From the NCBI RefSeq assembly GCF_018873765.1, contig NC_057925.1:48424510-48488509 (forward strand): 64,000 bases of DNA. Reading direction: 5' to 3'. Numbering within the stretch: the first letter of the stretch is position 1; each line of letters starts with the position of its first letter. The notes beneath the pieces are model-generated. The model was given only the letters and a program-made list of their open reading frames with translations, ran no database searches and had not been told where the DNA came from. Shown here in pieces: positions 34,001-44,251 of the stretch. Both the position numbers and the translations under genes were made by a program. This DNA is from Telopea speciosissima (Eukaryota > Streptophyta > Magnoliopsida > Proteales > Proteaceae).

Positions 34001-35584
34001 CTTGTTTCTATTTTCCAGTTTGGTTGAACTAGGAGAATAGATAGTTTCTAAATTCAGTTTTAGCAAATTAGTACTAGTTTCTAATTTCAGATTTAGAAAG
34101 TAGGCTTAGCTTTTATTAGAAATCTCTATTTTCTTAAGTTTCTATTTCAGTCCTTTGTTTCCCTTTAGTTAGATTTAGTTTCTATTTTCGTTTGGTTTCT
34201 ATTTTTGTGAAGCTTAGGCCAAGCTATAAATAGGCCCCATCAGTTGCACTTGAATCCAAAGTTGATTAATCGAATTTCTATTGCTTGCTTGCAAGAGTTT
34301 GGTCTGAGAAGACTTGTGTTCAACAACTGAGATAGCTGTGGGTGAGAGACCCAAGGCGGAGATAGCCTACCCCCTCTTATCTCCTACCCCTTTCATCTAT
34401 CTATATCCCCTTCTTCTTCTTTTTCTTCTTCTTATCCTTTTTTTATGTTCTTCTTTCATATGTAAATAGAAAGGGAAAAAAAACAATAAATGTTTCAGTT
34501 ATATTCAATTTGTTCTTCCTTATTGTATTGATACTAGCTGCAATCGATCTCCCGCTGGTTTCCTTGGTTCAAGGTCAACTTTTGCTTTAAAAATAAATCA
34601 TCTGGTTTGGATAGAGATGAATTTGGACCAGGCAGGCTCATATTTTCCACAATTTGAGACTCTCAAGTTGAGGCTCATTCCTTATGAATTGGTGAAGAGT
34701 AGGGTGTGGTATTGTGGTTTTTAAAAGTTCAGGCCCAATCTTTGCTCACTGGCCTTCAACAACTCCCTTTCCTCAAGTAGAGGTTTTCCAACTGAAGCCC
34801 ATCTCTTCTTTTGGTGGCTGCCCTTGACGCATAGTGATGACCAAGCTTTCAAATTATGGGGTTTTCATCTCCAAGTATGTGTCACTCGTGCCGAAGTGCA
34901 AGAGTGACGGTTATTAAAATGTTAGATGCATTGATCTTATACTTTTGAAGTATGAATGAAATTGTTCCATGAGCTGAACTTTTCAAGGACAATGCTAAAT
35001 GAACCTGCTAACCTCTGGCGGGGCTGATTTAGTGAAGAAGTGTTTGTAAACAGGGGTAGATAGTTAATCTCTAATTCTCTCTATTCCTGGCTGCCATTTT
35101 TTTATTTTTTTTGGATCATGCTATGGGTTAAGAATAATCTGGTCTTCAATTGCAACACTGAACTGATGTATCAGGAGTTCTTTCAGGCTAAGGAAAAAAG
35201 ACCTATTAGGAACAGAGATGCCCTAATTAGAATTCCAGAACATGCCCATAATTATAAGGTCCTAATTATAAACTACATCTTCAACATTTTGCGGATAGAA
35301 CAAGTGAAAGTTAAATATTCAAATAACTACAGCTCAGGATTTTCCACCATCAAAATCAAGACTTTTCCTGCATCACTATGTTGACCTAAGAAAATAACAA
35401 CACCGACAAGAAAAAAGAACCATAAAATGAAGCGGATCAAGATTCAATCTTGGCAACACTAAACATTTAAAAGAAAGAAAACTAGTTTCAACTGAATAGA
35501 ATAGTATAACTTGGTCGTATTAGAAATCTTACCCCACTCATCTTCTTCGACTGAAAGAGTGGACTGAACGGAAGATGGATCCAT
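19070..35584 (-). CDS. Conserved-looking 120-aa protein with a 15.9-kb intron (3 exons)
   Basis: Minus-strand exons are 35533-35584, 19521-19609 and 19070-19291 (363 nt, 120 residues plus stop). Exon 1 encodes MDPSSVQSTLSVEEDEW and stops one base into the next codon. Exon 2 supplies the other two bases and reads DTEGFVIPSLVGESSK. Exon 3 reads KKEEEKIYLGPHGAPPSQAK, then a basic helical KQRFKQKLKEADRK and ENKVDSLRELVGGG. Splice sites are GT..AG with matching phase, and the EDEW|DTEGFVIPS join makes one acidic-aromatic motif. The 15,923-bp first intron is filled with retroelements. I do not know the function; the small, charged protein resembles nuclear or nucleolar factors, which is inference. 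A second acceptor nine bases on (exon start 19282) would drop three residues. Frame is open upstream to a Met at 35767. Confidence 0.78.
20330..20730 (-). repeat. Non-coding LTR-like or unclassified repeat in the intron
   Basis: AT-rich sequence with retroelement-like blocks on the minus strand (TTAGTGTTAGTTTTTATTTT) and TGGGCC motifs. It resembles 32060-32530 in general pattern. No ends are definable, so class is uncertain. Confidence 0.25.
21650..21900 (-). pseudogene. Unidentified coding-like remnant in the intron
   Basis: On the minus strand two overlapping frames look protein-like: GFHGWAIERGGQVAASYYSK, and after a frame change WNEEEEIFNTSLASENPNNG and GVYWLDKNIDPSYN with a stop. I do not recognise it. 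It may be a captured or decayed gene exon. Confidence 0.3.
22745..25830 (-). pseudogene. Copia-type gag-protease-integrase remnant, left arm of inverted repeat
   Basis: Read on the minus strand, gag starts at 24784 (MMTTKTVVAADLNQGNKLDG; DMWHRKIQFLLNEQE). After a frameshift at ~24386 it continues with TEYLRVVKDMIRKLDDDG, a zinc knuckle CYNCKKMGYFARDC, then the protease region (DWIVDTRATRHIA, where the usual D-S/T-G is altered to DTR). The GAG-pre-integrase part follows (HIGRDRMTRLAREGL, TCEICLAGKAHLKPF). Integrase core homology continues below 23320 in broken frames to about 22745. RT and RNase H are missing. From 24785 to 25830 is the non-coding leader. The whole stretch is mirrored by 25990-29195. 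Confidence 0.88.
25831..25985. other. GC-rich spacer at the centre of the inverted repeat
   Basis: About 150 bp of GC-rich sequence in otherwise AT-rich DNA, with GCAGCAGCAGTAGCAG, GACCGTGGCCTGCGGCTG and later CCGTTGGCCGTGGCCAGC. It is itself partly self-complementary. T/C-rich and A/G-rich homopolymer tracts bound it symmetrically. Confidence 0.6.
25990..30533 (+). pseudogene. Copia-type element remnant, right arm of inverted repeat
   Basis: On the plus strand the non-coding leader (25990-27133) is followed by gag (from 27135, VMVTKTVVADLN, stop after about 12 codons, then LDGTNYDMWHRKIQFLL). A basic region (RKTSWSKHKRQRKARNQ) comes next, with a knuckle CYNR that has lost its second half to a stop. 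Protease follows at 28010 with the intact DTGATRHIVRD. Integrase pieces (TCETCLAGKAHRKSFGKAV and FIDDYSRYGYVFLIAHRYEA) reach about 29150. Then an internal deletion joins YVMYGEHHNGRMTETESHD to VLGVKIVKDHPRRFLSLSQ, RT C-terminal sequence. Non-coding 3' sequence runs to the polypurine tract GTGGGGGAGTGGGAGA (30518-30533). Multiple stops make it inactive. Confidence 0.88.
26947..27108 (+). repeat. 54-bp tandem repeat, three copies
   Basis: Units start at 26947, 27001 and 27055, each TTAATTTTAATGAGGGTTCT followed by 34 more bases ending AAATGCA or AAATGTC. Copies are nearly identical. The mirrored left arm carries only one unit (about 24785-24870), so the triplication arose after the arms separated. 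Confidence 0.92.
30534..30999 (+). repeat. Copia LTR (466 bp) with PPT on its left and PBS on its right
   Basis: It begins TGTTGAACGGACATGGG and ends TTGATCTAACA, giving TGTT..AACA inverted termini. A TATA box (GGTTATAAATAG near 30707) marks U3/R. A polypurine tract abuts the 5' side and, one base after the end, TGGTATCAGAGGC (31001-31013) is a copia-type initiator Met-tRNA primer-binding site. The LTR therefore looks like the 3' LTR of the upstream element and the 5' LTR of a downstream one. Confidence 0.85.
31001..31013 (+). other. Retroelement primer-binding site
   Basis: TGGTATCAGAGGC matches the 3' end complement of plant initiator Met-tRNA as used by copia elements (TGGTATCAGAGC) with one inserted or changed base. 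It sits one base after the LTR end. Confidence 0.8.
31014..31900 (+). repeat. Non-coding internal leader downstream of the LTR
   Basis: G-rich sequence with repeated TTAGGGTT- and AGGTAGG-like words and no long open frame. It is the expected untranslated leader after the primer-binding site, but no gag follows; homology is lost before about 31900. Confidence 0.4.
31901..32850. repeat. Unclassified LTR-like sequence, probably antisense
   Basis: Contains minus-strand TATA-like CTTTTATATAAGTTTG near 32107-32124, poly-purine and TGGGCC blocks, and a TA microsatellite at 32727-32746. No protein homology is visible. Class uncertain. Confidence 0.25.
33950..34560 (+). repeat. Probable LTR-type promoter sequence in the intron
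   Basis: The segment has many TTTCTATTTTC-type repeats followed by GCTATAAATAGGCCCC (about 34219-34234), a strong plant TATA context. A CT/TTC-rich stretch follows at 34400-34445. Such layout is typical of retroelement LTRs, but I could not define termini or a matching partner. Confidence 0.35.
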
Positions 35585-35774
35585 AGGATCCAGATGACCA
35601 TGGATTTCAGTGTCTACAGGGCGCAAAAGCCCAGAACTCTGACGAATCTCGACAACAGTAAGTGATACAGAAGAGCCAAGACAGGAAGATCGATCAAAAA
35701 GCAAAAGAAACCAGACAGAGAACGGACCCTCAACTACAAGAGGTGACCCAAAACAGAAAGCATTCAACGGCCCT

Positions 35775-35795
35775 ACGACCCTTAACCCTAGAAAG
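35775..35795 (-). promoter_or_regulatory. Telo-box-like motif upstream of gene 3
   Basis: The plus strand reads CGACCCTTAACCCTAGAAAG, containing the AACCCTA telo-box core found in promoters of plant translation and ribosome-related genes. It lies about 200 bp upstream of the inferred start codon. The role is inference. Confidence 0.35.
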
Positions 35796-36021
35796 CTCGA
35801 CAGGGCATAGATATGGTGACTCCCCTTACTATATTACTTTTCACTGTCTTGGGATATACCTGAAATAACTATATTGCCCCCTATCATACATTCAACTTTT
35901 TTTTTTTTTTCTTTTGTATGAAAAAGATTTATTGATGAGAATCAAGCCACGGAATGGTGATCGGCCAGTCTGTCAAACATTCAATGTGTCAAGACTCAAG
36001 ACTCAAGAAAGATGTAAGATC

Positions 36022-36207
36022 GAATCTTTATCACTCCAATTCTTGCCCGCTCCAATTACCTCCAATCCCTCACATAGGAGTGGAAATTATCACCTTACCC
36101 ACTACCCAAACACACTACCCAAGGTGAGGTAGGATGGTCATTTCTGCTCCTATGTGATGAATTGGAGGGAATTGAAGTGGGCAGCGAATTGGAGGTGATA
36201 AAAATTC
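36022..36207. mobile_element. Hairpin MITE, family A copy with 10-bp duplication
   Basis: Left end GAATCTTTATCACTCC mirrors right end GGAGGTGATAAAAATTC. Perfect ATGTAAGATC flanks lie at 36012-36021 and 36208-36217. The central arms around ACTACCCAAACACACTACCC pair as a hairpin. Length 186 bp, non-coding. Confidence 0.9.
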
Positions 36208-36404
36208 ATGTAAGATCCGAGCAAGAAAGGAAAAGGTACTTTGGTCACTACAGGTGATGTAATGATCGGGTCTGACACACTGGCTTGAAGGATTGGCTCA
36301 CCTTGGAAGTTGGAACGTGGATGACAATCGAGATTGAAATGAATCAAGGGTAAAATAGAAAAAAAAAAATCCCAATTTTTAGGAAAACCAATGACAAACT
36401 TGTT

Positions 36405-36495
36405 GGATATGGGCTGATCCGTGTCAATCCGTATCGATATGGTGTCGGTTTTAAAGATGATCAATACTGATACCGTGCACTAAAACCATGCTCGT
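36405..36495. repeat. Degenerate CGGTATCGG / GCACTAAAACCATG element
   Basis: Ends GATACCGTGCACTAAAACCA, as do the copies at 47963-48190 and 49330-49535. Only one side is well preserved. Confidence 0.45.
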
Positions 36496-36499
36496 GAAC

Positions 36500-38070
36500 A
36501 TTTCTCAAATCCGTTTATCAAAAAAAAAACATTTCTCAAATCCATGGACCGACCCAACCCTAATTCGGAACTCCAATCGCCATCCCAAAATATCAATTTC
36601 AAAATTCAATGGGCCCCCAAATTCAAATATGTTCGGAATAGAAAAAAGGGAGAAGAAAGTCTTTTCTCATGAAGGAAAAAAATAAAGAGAAGAAAGTCTT
36701 GGAATTGTACTTTTTACTTTTTAGCCTCTATATTGTGGCAAGATTTATTTTGAAAAGAGGAAGGCATATCAGCTGGTCGGTCTTAAGGGATACACCTTTT
36801 TTTAGTACCTCACAGCCTTAAGAGTTAAGACCCACACAAGCCCATTTCTTGCACCCTGAAATGGAAAGTGTTGCCTCAAAAGTCCAAAAACACCAAAAGA
36901 AAACACAGATCACCGAATCCGGATCAGAATTCGGAATATAATCTAATTAAGTAACTGATGATCTTAAGAATTTTTTATATATTTTTTTTTTATAAAAATG
37001 ATCTTAAGATTCGATGGGTTCTAGAGAATGAGGAAAAGATCTAATACAATTGAAAAAATACGAGGTAAGAGTAAATCATATCTGTCGAAGAGATGAAGGT
37101 TTAAATCACACAAGTCATTGTAAAAAAATAATTGAAAATTTCAGATCTCGATTCGCATCTATATCCATTTAGAAGTGTTCGTTTTCAGCCAAGGAATATC
37201 CGAATCAAATCACATCTGATCCGTTTACATCTTTACGCCCATCAAAAAACTGACCAGCACCAAAAATAACCGTACACCACCCAGAATCAAACCAACTGGC
37301 ATGATTATACCTGAATATAAATCAAATCGATTATACCGTTTTATAGCTTATTAGAAGTGAGACTGATTATAGATCAGAAACAGACCAGCCTATTATAAGT
37401 AGGTCCACTGTCTTCCTACGAGGACAAATTAGTTAAATGATGAAGTCATTACGGTGTCAGGTCTTAAAGTGGTGGGAACTGATTAGGCCGACTGAAACCG
37501 ATGGATATCGACCGGTTGACACCCCTACTTATAACACTAAGGGAATCACCATGGAGTGATTACTCCACCTAGCAACCTCGAATGACAAGCTTTCTCTCCA
37601 TCAAACTTGGCTGAGCATATTACGATGCACCCCTTACTTATATATTATCCATGCTTGTTGTGCTTTGTGGATTAGACTGATTGTGAGTCCCTGTGGGCCT
37701 TAATGAGATCCATCATGGGCCTCTGATTTCAAACCCGGAAATATCCAAGGGAGTTTATCCCCTGTTTTTTTTGGGGTCTAAGGCAAGGATCATTCCTCAA
37801 GGGCCTCTGATTTCAAGCCCAAAATGGCTCAAAGGTAAGCCGACACCTTAAGAGGCTAAGATCATAAATTCTGGCATTTTTGGCCTATGGGCCTGATCCT
37901 ATAGCTTTCTCTACCCAAGCCCAAGGTAATATGCACTTTTCCTTAGCGGAAGATATTGCATTTGTGCAGAAACTCTGGATTGCAGCCCATAATCCCATTT
38001 TAGCTCAAATCATATTGTCCAGCCCATATATCAGGAATCATCTCTTCCATTTGATGCCTAACAGAACCAA
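36500..38070. other. Intergenic, degenerate repeats
   Basis: No gene is seen. GGGCCTCTGATTTCAA occurs twice (about 37719 and 37802), marking a small diverged direct repeat. Several AACCGATTATA-type dispersed repeat pieces occur at 37300-37540, the last ending GACCGGTTGACACCCC. Confidence 0.4.
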
Positions 38071-38084
38071 TGAGTGGATTATTC

Positions 38085-38259
38085 GAATTTTTTTCCTCTC
38101 AGTTCCCTGCCCGGTACGGTTGTCTTGTTCCTCTCTTAGGAGGGAGGAAATGACCACTTAACCTCACTCGGGCAATGTGTTTGGGCAGGGGGTTAGGTCG
38201 TCATTTCCGCCCCTCTATGAAAGGAACTGGGCAGGGAACTTGAGAGGAATCACTTTCTA
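38085..38259. mobile_element. Hairpin MITE, family A
   Basis: Arms CCTCTCAGTTCCCTGCCCGG and the reverse complement of GGGCAGGGAACTTGAGAGG pair. GATTATTC flanks both ends (38077-38084 and 38260-38267). Non-coding. Confidence 0.8.
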
Positions 38260-38608
38260 GATTATTCTCCCCAAAAGAGTTGTCAACCGGTTGGGCCCAC
38301 TAATCGGTCCCTACCCATTTAAAGCCTTGCACCACTCCCTCCTATTAGGTAATCGGGCCTTTTAGTCCAGGGCATGGAGGCGTTTATATTTGGTCAATCA
38401 AGGTCTATAATCAGGCTCAAATTAATTAGGCTAATTGAACTCTTTATGGGCTTTAAATAGGCAAATTGACTAATCGAGTTATAACTGATCTTTAAATGGG
38501 CTATTAATTGAGATCCACGAGTTTAAAATTGCTAATCAAGATAATCGGTCGGTTATTGGTCAGTCATAGTATTTGTCAATCCGATCAAGTGACCTTTGGC
38601 CCACAAAT

Positions 38609-38890
38609 GCCTGATTATTTAATCGGTCAGTGCTTGATACCGACATGTTTAGTAATCGATCGGACCAATCTCAGAGTTCAACCAGTCAGTTGAGGATGGA
38701 CCTATTAGTGTGGGCCAATTTTTGATACCCCTTACCGTGCCGCACAGTGAGCCTGATTATTAATCGGTCCAGGCTTGATCCCAACATGTTTAGTAATCGA
38801 TCGGACCAGTCTCAGACTTCAACCGGTCGGTTCAAGAGGGACGTATTAGTGCGGACCAACTTTTGACACCCCTTACCATGTCTCACGGAG
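38609..38890. repeat. 142-bp tandem duplication
   Basis: Units at 38609-38750 and 38751-38890 share GCCTGATTAT, TTTAGTAATCGATCGGACCA and TTTTGAxACCCCTTACC with about 15% divergence judged by eye. It lies in a TAATCGGTC-rich region. Confidence 0.85.
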
Positions 38891-39194
38891 ACTAGACATT
38901 AGAGTTCTCAATTGTAAGAGTGGTGTTTTGCCCATCAATGCTCATGGGTCTTAGGCCCAACCCTAAGTGCTGACTCATTTCACTGGCTCTCTTGGGGAGG
39001 AATATGTCCATGAATTTGAAATCAGATCAAATTAAAACTTGATTAAGTTACATAAAAAAAATTTTAAAAATTTTAATTGTTTAACGTACAATCTTACGTC
39101 TAAATTTCCCTTGTGATCTTCTCGATGGTTTATCCTTCTTTTTTTTCCTTTTTTTTTAATGAGAAACAAGAAAGTAAAACTAAAAACGAAAGAG

Positions 39195-39352
39195 AGAAAG
39201 AATGCTACCTAGGCCCGTGTAGTGCATTGCTCCTGTGTTCAGACACAGGGCCACACGAAATGACCACCACACCCTTATGAAAAGATGAAAATTCCTGGGA
39301 GTGCGGCAGTAGCGCATCACATGTGCCCAATTAGCATTCTCTTTCCCAAGAG
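39195..39352. mobile_element. TIR MITE, GAATGCTA-ended
   Basis: Left GAAAGAATGCTACCTAGGCC and right GGGAAAGAGAATGCTAATTGG (minus strand) form inverted ends. The interior has the palindrome CCTGTGTTCAGACACAGG. Non-coding. Confidence 0.6.
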
Positions 39353-40104
39353 GTTAGAATCAGTCAGTAATCAGCCTAAATCAGTCAAATCCAGCCGATT
39401 CTATGTTGTTTTGGAGGTGAAAATGGAATCGGTTTGGGAATTGGAAATCGGCTCAAGAATCGGCATAATGTATTGAAAATGTTAATGAATCGGCTGATCC
39501 ATATCGAAATCGGCCAATCCGATTCCGATTCAAGGACTAAGGATTCACATCATTTTTTAGGACTCTTGTATTAATAAGTGTCTTCACAACATTTTTTTTT
39601 TTTTTTTTCTGAGAAGAGAAAGAGGAGTTAAGAAGTAGGGGAAGTAGAACTCTTCAACCCAAATAAATAGGCCCATTATTTGAACTTGGACTAGTGAGAC
39701 ATTTTGCCAACTTTAGGCCCATTAATTCTATCTTTGTGTAATGCTTTGAGCAAGGGTTTTGCCCTTTTTGGTGATGAAGGTAGGCCACATTAATGGAAAT
39801 GAGCAGTCAAAGAGTACTTTTTTTTTTTTTTATCTCAATCATATGGGCGAAGGACGAAGCAAAATGATTGCATCCGCCGTGGAGGACATAAATGGCTCAA
39901 TAACCCAAATAAATGACTGAAAAAGGTGTCTAAAGCACTTCTCCGTATTAATGCACATTTGCATGTGCCCCAACAGTAAATGCCCTGCACCTTCCCCTTA
40001 CCTGATACGGCGGTTGATCCAATCACTTCTCCTACTAATTCAGGAGTGTGAATCGGTTGGTTTGGAACGGTTTTGTGTGAGAATGAGTTAACCTGGAACA
40101 TGAT

Positions 40105-40475
40105 TCAATAAGGGTGCATCAGTTTCAATTTGGTTTCGATTTCTTATCGATTTCTCTTAATGGTTTACTGTCAATTTGGTTTCGATTTACCATGTAAATA
40201 TAAATATATTAATAAGTATAAAAAAAAAATTGTGTTTTTACTTTTTATATGAATGTTGGACTGCTCTGCATTTATTATTTGGTTATTACGGTTTCGGTCC
40301 AGTTTTTTTTGGATTCAATACACTGTCTTATAGGTTTCTGTGCTGTCCAGATTGGTTTGTGTCACAAAACCCTAGCCTGAACACATGATCCAATAAGCTC
40401 ATATCAACTTCAGTTTGGTTTTGGTTGGTTTGGCTCAGTTTCATCGGTTCGTGACTAGGTATTGACATCCCTATC
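40105..40475. repeat. Degenerate TTGGTTTCGATTT-type dispersed repeat
   Basis: Starts near AAGGGTGCATCAGTTTCAA and ends GGTATTGACATCCCTAT, with TTTGGTTTCGATTT repeated inside. Similar pieces lie at 13430-13650, 43945-44470 and 61985-62225. Probably old MITE copies. Confidence 0.45.
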
Positions 40476-40602
40476 ATACTGTGACATACAAACATGGAAA
40501 TTCGCACAATCTTGTGTGCGAGCAAAAATCTCTCAAAGACCCTGTTTGTTCTAAGGAGTGTAAGTTATTAAAGTTTTGGGGTAGATTCGATATTAAGTCC
40601 AT

Positions 40603-40757
40603 CACCGTACTCTGCCTGGGCTGCATGTGCAGCGCTGGACACTGAGTGAGGCGTGAAAAGATCGCCTCACCCCTGCTCGGACAGGGGTGAAACGATTTTT
40701 TCATGCCTCACTCTGTCCTGCAGCGCTGCATGTGCAGCCCGGACAGGGTGCTGGATA
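40603..40757. mobile_element. Hairpin MITE family C, copy 2
   Basis: Arms GGGCTGCATGTGCAGCGCTG and the right arm are close to perfect reverse complements. The tip is CCCCTGCTCGGACAGGGG. Architecture matches 11050-11220. Confidence 0.8.
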
Positions 40758-41765
40758 GGAACCCAAAAACAGTGGGATAGGATAATAAGGAAAATGAATT
40801 GAAAGCAGAGTTGATATTTTCCCATCCCGTTGTGCATTTTTGGTTGGCTTAGAGAAATTAATCAAACCCTGTTTGTTTGTCGGTAGTGTGGGGTAGAAAA
40901 GTTTCTATGCAACGCTAGAAACTGTTTTTTTCTCCCTGAGATTGTTTTTCGTCAGCCCTTCAATATTGGCTCTCTCCACGACAAATGATCAACAAGACTT
41001 TTCTCTTCGTGTGTATGCATAAGTATTCACCTCCACCTCCTCCTCCTCTCTTTGCATTGTCTGTACGGCTTGTTATTGTTGCACAACTTTTCCTCAATTT
41101 CCCCTCATGAATCTCTTAGCAAAATCGATGAGATTTCAAGAGAGGTGAGGTGGAGAAGACAAACTCTAATAACAAACCCTAATACCGTGATTTTGTTTGG
41201 CTACTTTCTGGTCTCCAGACATCCAAACAACACATTTCTCCCACACTCAAGAAAACTTAGACAACTATCATGCATTATTCATTCTCACTCCACAACGTCC
41301 CTACCATCCAAACGGGGCTAAAGGGAAAGAAAGACATCAAGCAAACAAAAAAGTGGTCTCAATGCATTTGTGTTTTAGGCACTTGTGCAGCTGCCTAACT
41401 ACGCTTCAATTTTTTTATTTTTTTTTTTGGTTTAACATTTTACTTTGGAGTCCAGATGTTCAAGATGTGTTCCTCAAGAAAAAAAAAAATTTTATATGAG
41501 CATCTCTTTTTGGCACGTGCCAAAATTGATTGGGGCCTAAATTTTGTGGACAGGATCGAATACAAGAATTGAAAAATTCCCATTGTTTAATCCCCGGGTA
41601 ACGTCTCAATTATAGTCTAAATAGAGTTTGCAAAACAAGCATTGACAATATCTCATTGTTTAGTTTCCTCGTAATGTCTCAAGTTTTGTCCAAATGGAAT
41701 TTGTAAAACAAGCGATGAAAAAAAAAATCAATGACCATGGAAATGATGCATATACATACAGGAAA
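40758..41765. other. Intergenic, nothing clear
   Basis: AT-rich with CT-rich stretches; open frames near 41052-41499 lack any recognisable motif. Confidence 0.4.
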
Positions 41766-41769
41766 ATCA

Positions 41770-41920
41770 TCTCTTCCAGTTCCCAGTACCTCTAATAAGG
41801 GGGAGGTGGACCCCACCCGAACAGAGTGTTCGGACAGGGGTAGGATGGTCATTGCTCCCCCTTTGTTAGAGGCACTGGGGAATTAGGCCAAACAGAAAAC
41901 TAGATGAGATAAAGATCCTA
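41770..41920. mobile_element. Hairpin MITE, family A
   Basis: Left AATCATCTCTTCCAGTTCCC pairs with the reverse complement of the right end (AGATGAGATAAAGATCC). ATATACAT occurs on both sides. The interior has AACAGAGTGTTCGGACAGGG. Confidence 0.7.
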
Positions 41921-42133
41921 GATATACATGGGAGGATATCTCAGTTTTTTTTTTTTTTTAATGGAAAGGATACCTCACTGTTTGATTGTGAAATTTTACA
42001 CATGATTAAACCAAATTATTTTTTACATATTCAATGATAAGAATCATCAAACCACCATTCCATGCATGCACGTTCCAAAAAATCAGTGCTTTTACTTTCA
42101 CATCTCCTTCTACACTTCTCATGGCTCTTCCTC

Positions 42134-42321
42134 GGATCGTTCTCCTCTCAGGTTCCCTGCCCGGTCAGGTGCGTAGGTTCCTCTCATAGGAGGGGCGGAA
42201 ATGATGACCTTACCCCCTACCCAAACACACTGCCCGGGTAGGGTGAGGTCGTCATTTTCGCCCTCCTATGAGAGGAACCTGCGCACCTGACCGGGCAAGG
42301 AACCTGAGAGGAGAAAAATTC
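42134..42321. mobile_element. Near-perfect hairpin MITE, family A
   Basis: Arms of about 80 bp beginning CTCCTCTCAGGTTCCCTGCC are nearly perfectly complementary through ATAGGAGGGGCGGAAATGA-type sequence. Flanks CTCTTCCTC (42125-42133) and CTCTTCCCC (42322-42330) are a 9-bp duplication with one change. One of the youngest-looking copies. Confidence 0.9.
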
Positions 42322-42330
42322 CTCTTCCCC

Positions 42331-44073
42331 CCTCCCAACTTTTTTGGCCTTTATCTTCACACATCTTTGCATCTGTTTTTTTAAAGGTTTGAAATTCTAT
42401 GTTAATCGAATTGCATTCTATGAGAGAGTCATTGTCTAACTCTAAAGCATGGATGGAGGAATCGGTATTGGGTATCCATTATTGACGAATCGATAAGGAT
42501 GAAGGTTAAAAAAAAAAAAAAAACTGATTTTTTAAGAAAAACAGTGACAAAGCCATCTGATCTAGATCGATTCGAATTGATACAGATCAATACAAACCAA
42601 TCCAAATTGATATCGACCGAGACCAATACCAATTACTAAATCCATGCTCCAAGGGTCCCAAGGAGACTAAACGATAGTGAGCAATGACAAAAAATTTGAG
42701 GGCCATTTTTCGCTAGCTGAACTCAAGGTTTTAGTTCACCTCATTGGTGTCGATATCGAATGGATTGATTGTATCGATCTGTACCAGAAAGATTTTAATA
42801 AAAAAACACAAAAGAAAAGGCAAAGAGCATCAATACCCAATTGAAGCCACAAGGAGAGGAATTGAAAGGTCACATAACCAGAACACTTAAACTATAGGTT
42901 GGTGATGAATACCCATTTGAAGCCACAAGGAGCATTTTCCATTTTCCCATCAACCTATCTAAATATATCACCTTTCGGCTTTCTGTCGTGGACCTGTGTT
43001 ATGTGGATGGGAAAATATCTTTTCTGGGTTCAATCAGATAGTTTAGATGTCTACGGTGAAGATATTCTTCCTTTACCATGGGTGAAGAAAACTCGATCCT
43101 TGTTTATTTTATTTTCTTTTCTTTTTGGGTCCTCCTAAGCATTTCTATGTTTAGTAAAATATAATGCTTAACTATTTGCCACTTTATAGTAGTGGATTAG
43201 TCTGTATGATAGAGGACCCCACAAAAAATCTCATCAAGTGAAGACATATAAAATACAAAATGACATCTTTTATGAATGTAGCTACTTCGTCTACGTATTT
43301 TAAATTAAAGTTGTATCAATGAGATGCTTGCCTACACGTACTGTCACGTGACAAATAGTGAAATGATATACTTCATTAGCTGTAGTTACAAGGAAGAAAA
43401 CCCCATTTAAAAAGATCAATTCCAATGAAATTTGGAAAATTTTAGCTTTAGCAAAACCCAAACTTTAAAAGAGATGAGAAGATTCTGTGTGGAATGATTG
43501 GTGTGAATTGTCAAATAAATTTATCACGTAAGAGACAGAACAGGCTCTGTCACCTTTCTCCTCTTCCCTTCCTTTTCTATCCATCTATCCCGTCCCTTTC
43601 CTTTTCTAAGTTCCTCCTCTTTCTCTCCTACTTTTTCCACTACATGCATCACAGGGATATTCTCCTTATCATTCCACGTGTCAACCATTGGGTGATGATT
43701 CAATCGTATTAGATGGGTCCCCCATTGATTCCTTCATTCTAATCATTTTCCCTTTTCCTTGGCCAAGCAAAACCAAGATTAATGTATTTGTGGTTCTTGT
43801 TTCTATTATCACTTGCAGGGCCCGGAATCTCATTATGAATCTTGTTATTCTGCATGGAATCAATCTTATCTTGAAAAAGTATTCTCAATAAGCAAAAAGA
43901 CCTCAAATTTATTGAAAGGGGCAGTCTTTTTGTATAATTTGCCAAGAATTTAATTGATTCAGTTTCGTTTAATTGGTTCCGTTTTGTTGTCGATTTGAGT
44001 TATCAATTGAGAATAAACCTATTTTTATTAGGTTTGAATTACAACATTTAGGTTTAAATTGTAACATCTGAAA
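42331..44073. other. Intergenic, degenerate repeats
   Basis: A degenerate GATATCGACCGAGACCAAT-type repeat copy is at about 42460-42655. A second repeat at 42985-43090 resembles 59745-59830 (AGATxGTTTAGATGxCTA). No gene is seen; frames at 43494-43891 show no known motif. Confidence 0.4.
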
Positions 44074-44082
44074 TAAAAACAA

Positions 44083-44251
44083 GGGAAGTAGTTCTCTGTC
44101 TGGGAGTGTGGCCTACGCCAGCACTCTCATGTGTCTATCTCTCTCCTCCTCAAAACAAGGGGTTAGAGATGTCTTTTCACATGGGGAGGAGAGAGATAGA
44201 CTCATGGGAGTGCTGGCATAGGCCACACTCCCAGACAGAGAACTTTTTCCC
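44083..44251. mobile_element. Near-perfect hairpin MITE family B with 9-bp duplication
   Basis: Left GTTCTCTGTCTGGGAGTGTG is mirrored exactly by the right end. Perfect 9-bp flanks TAAAAACAA lie at 44074-44082 and 44252-44260. Length 169 bp; the loop is around AACAAGGGGTTAGAG. Non-coding. Confidence 0.92.

Noticed and set aside
35118-35384. 88-codon plus-strand frame near gene 3 exon 1
   Set aside because: No motif or splice context, and it lies inside the inferred intron on the opposite strand.
35585-35767. N-terminal extension of gene 3 from an upstream in-frame Met
   Set aside because: The 61 extra residues are hydrophobic and Ser-rich and look like translated leader. The acidic start MDPSS is more convincing, but an alternative start cannot be excluded.
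40474-40704. 76-codon minus-strand frame
   Set aside because: Covers half of the family C hairpin and shares the same palindrome-derived residues as at 11 kb.
43494-43891. Overlapping 60-72 codon frames
   Set aside because: Composition is that of CT-rich non-coding DNA; no family features.
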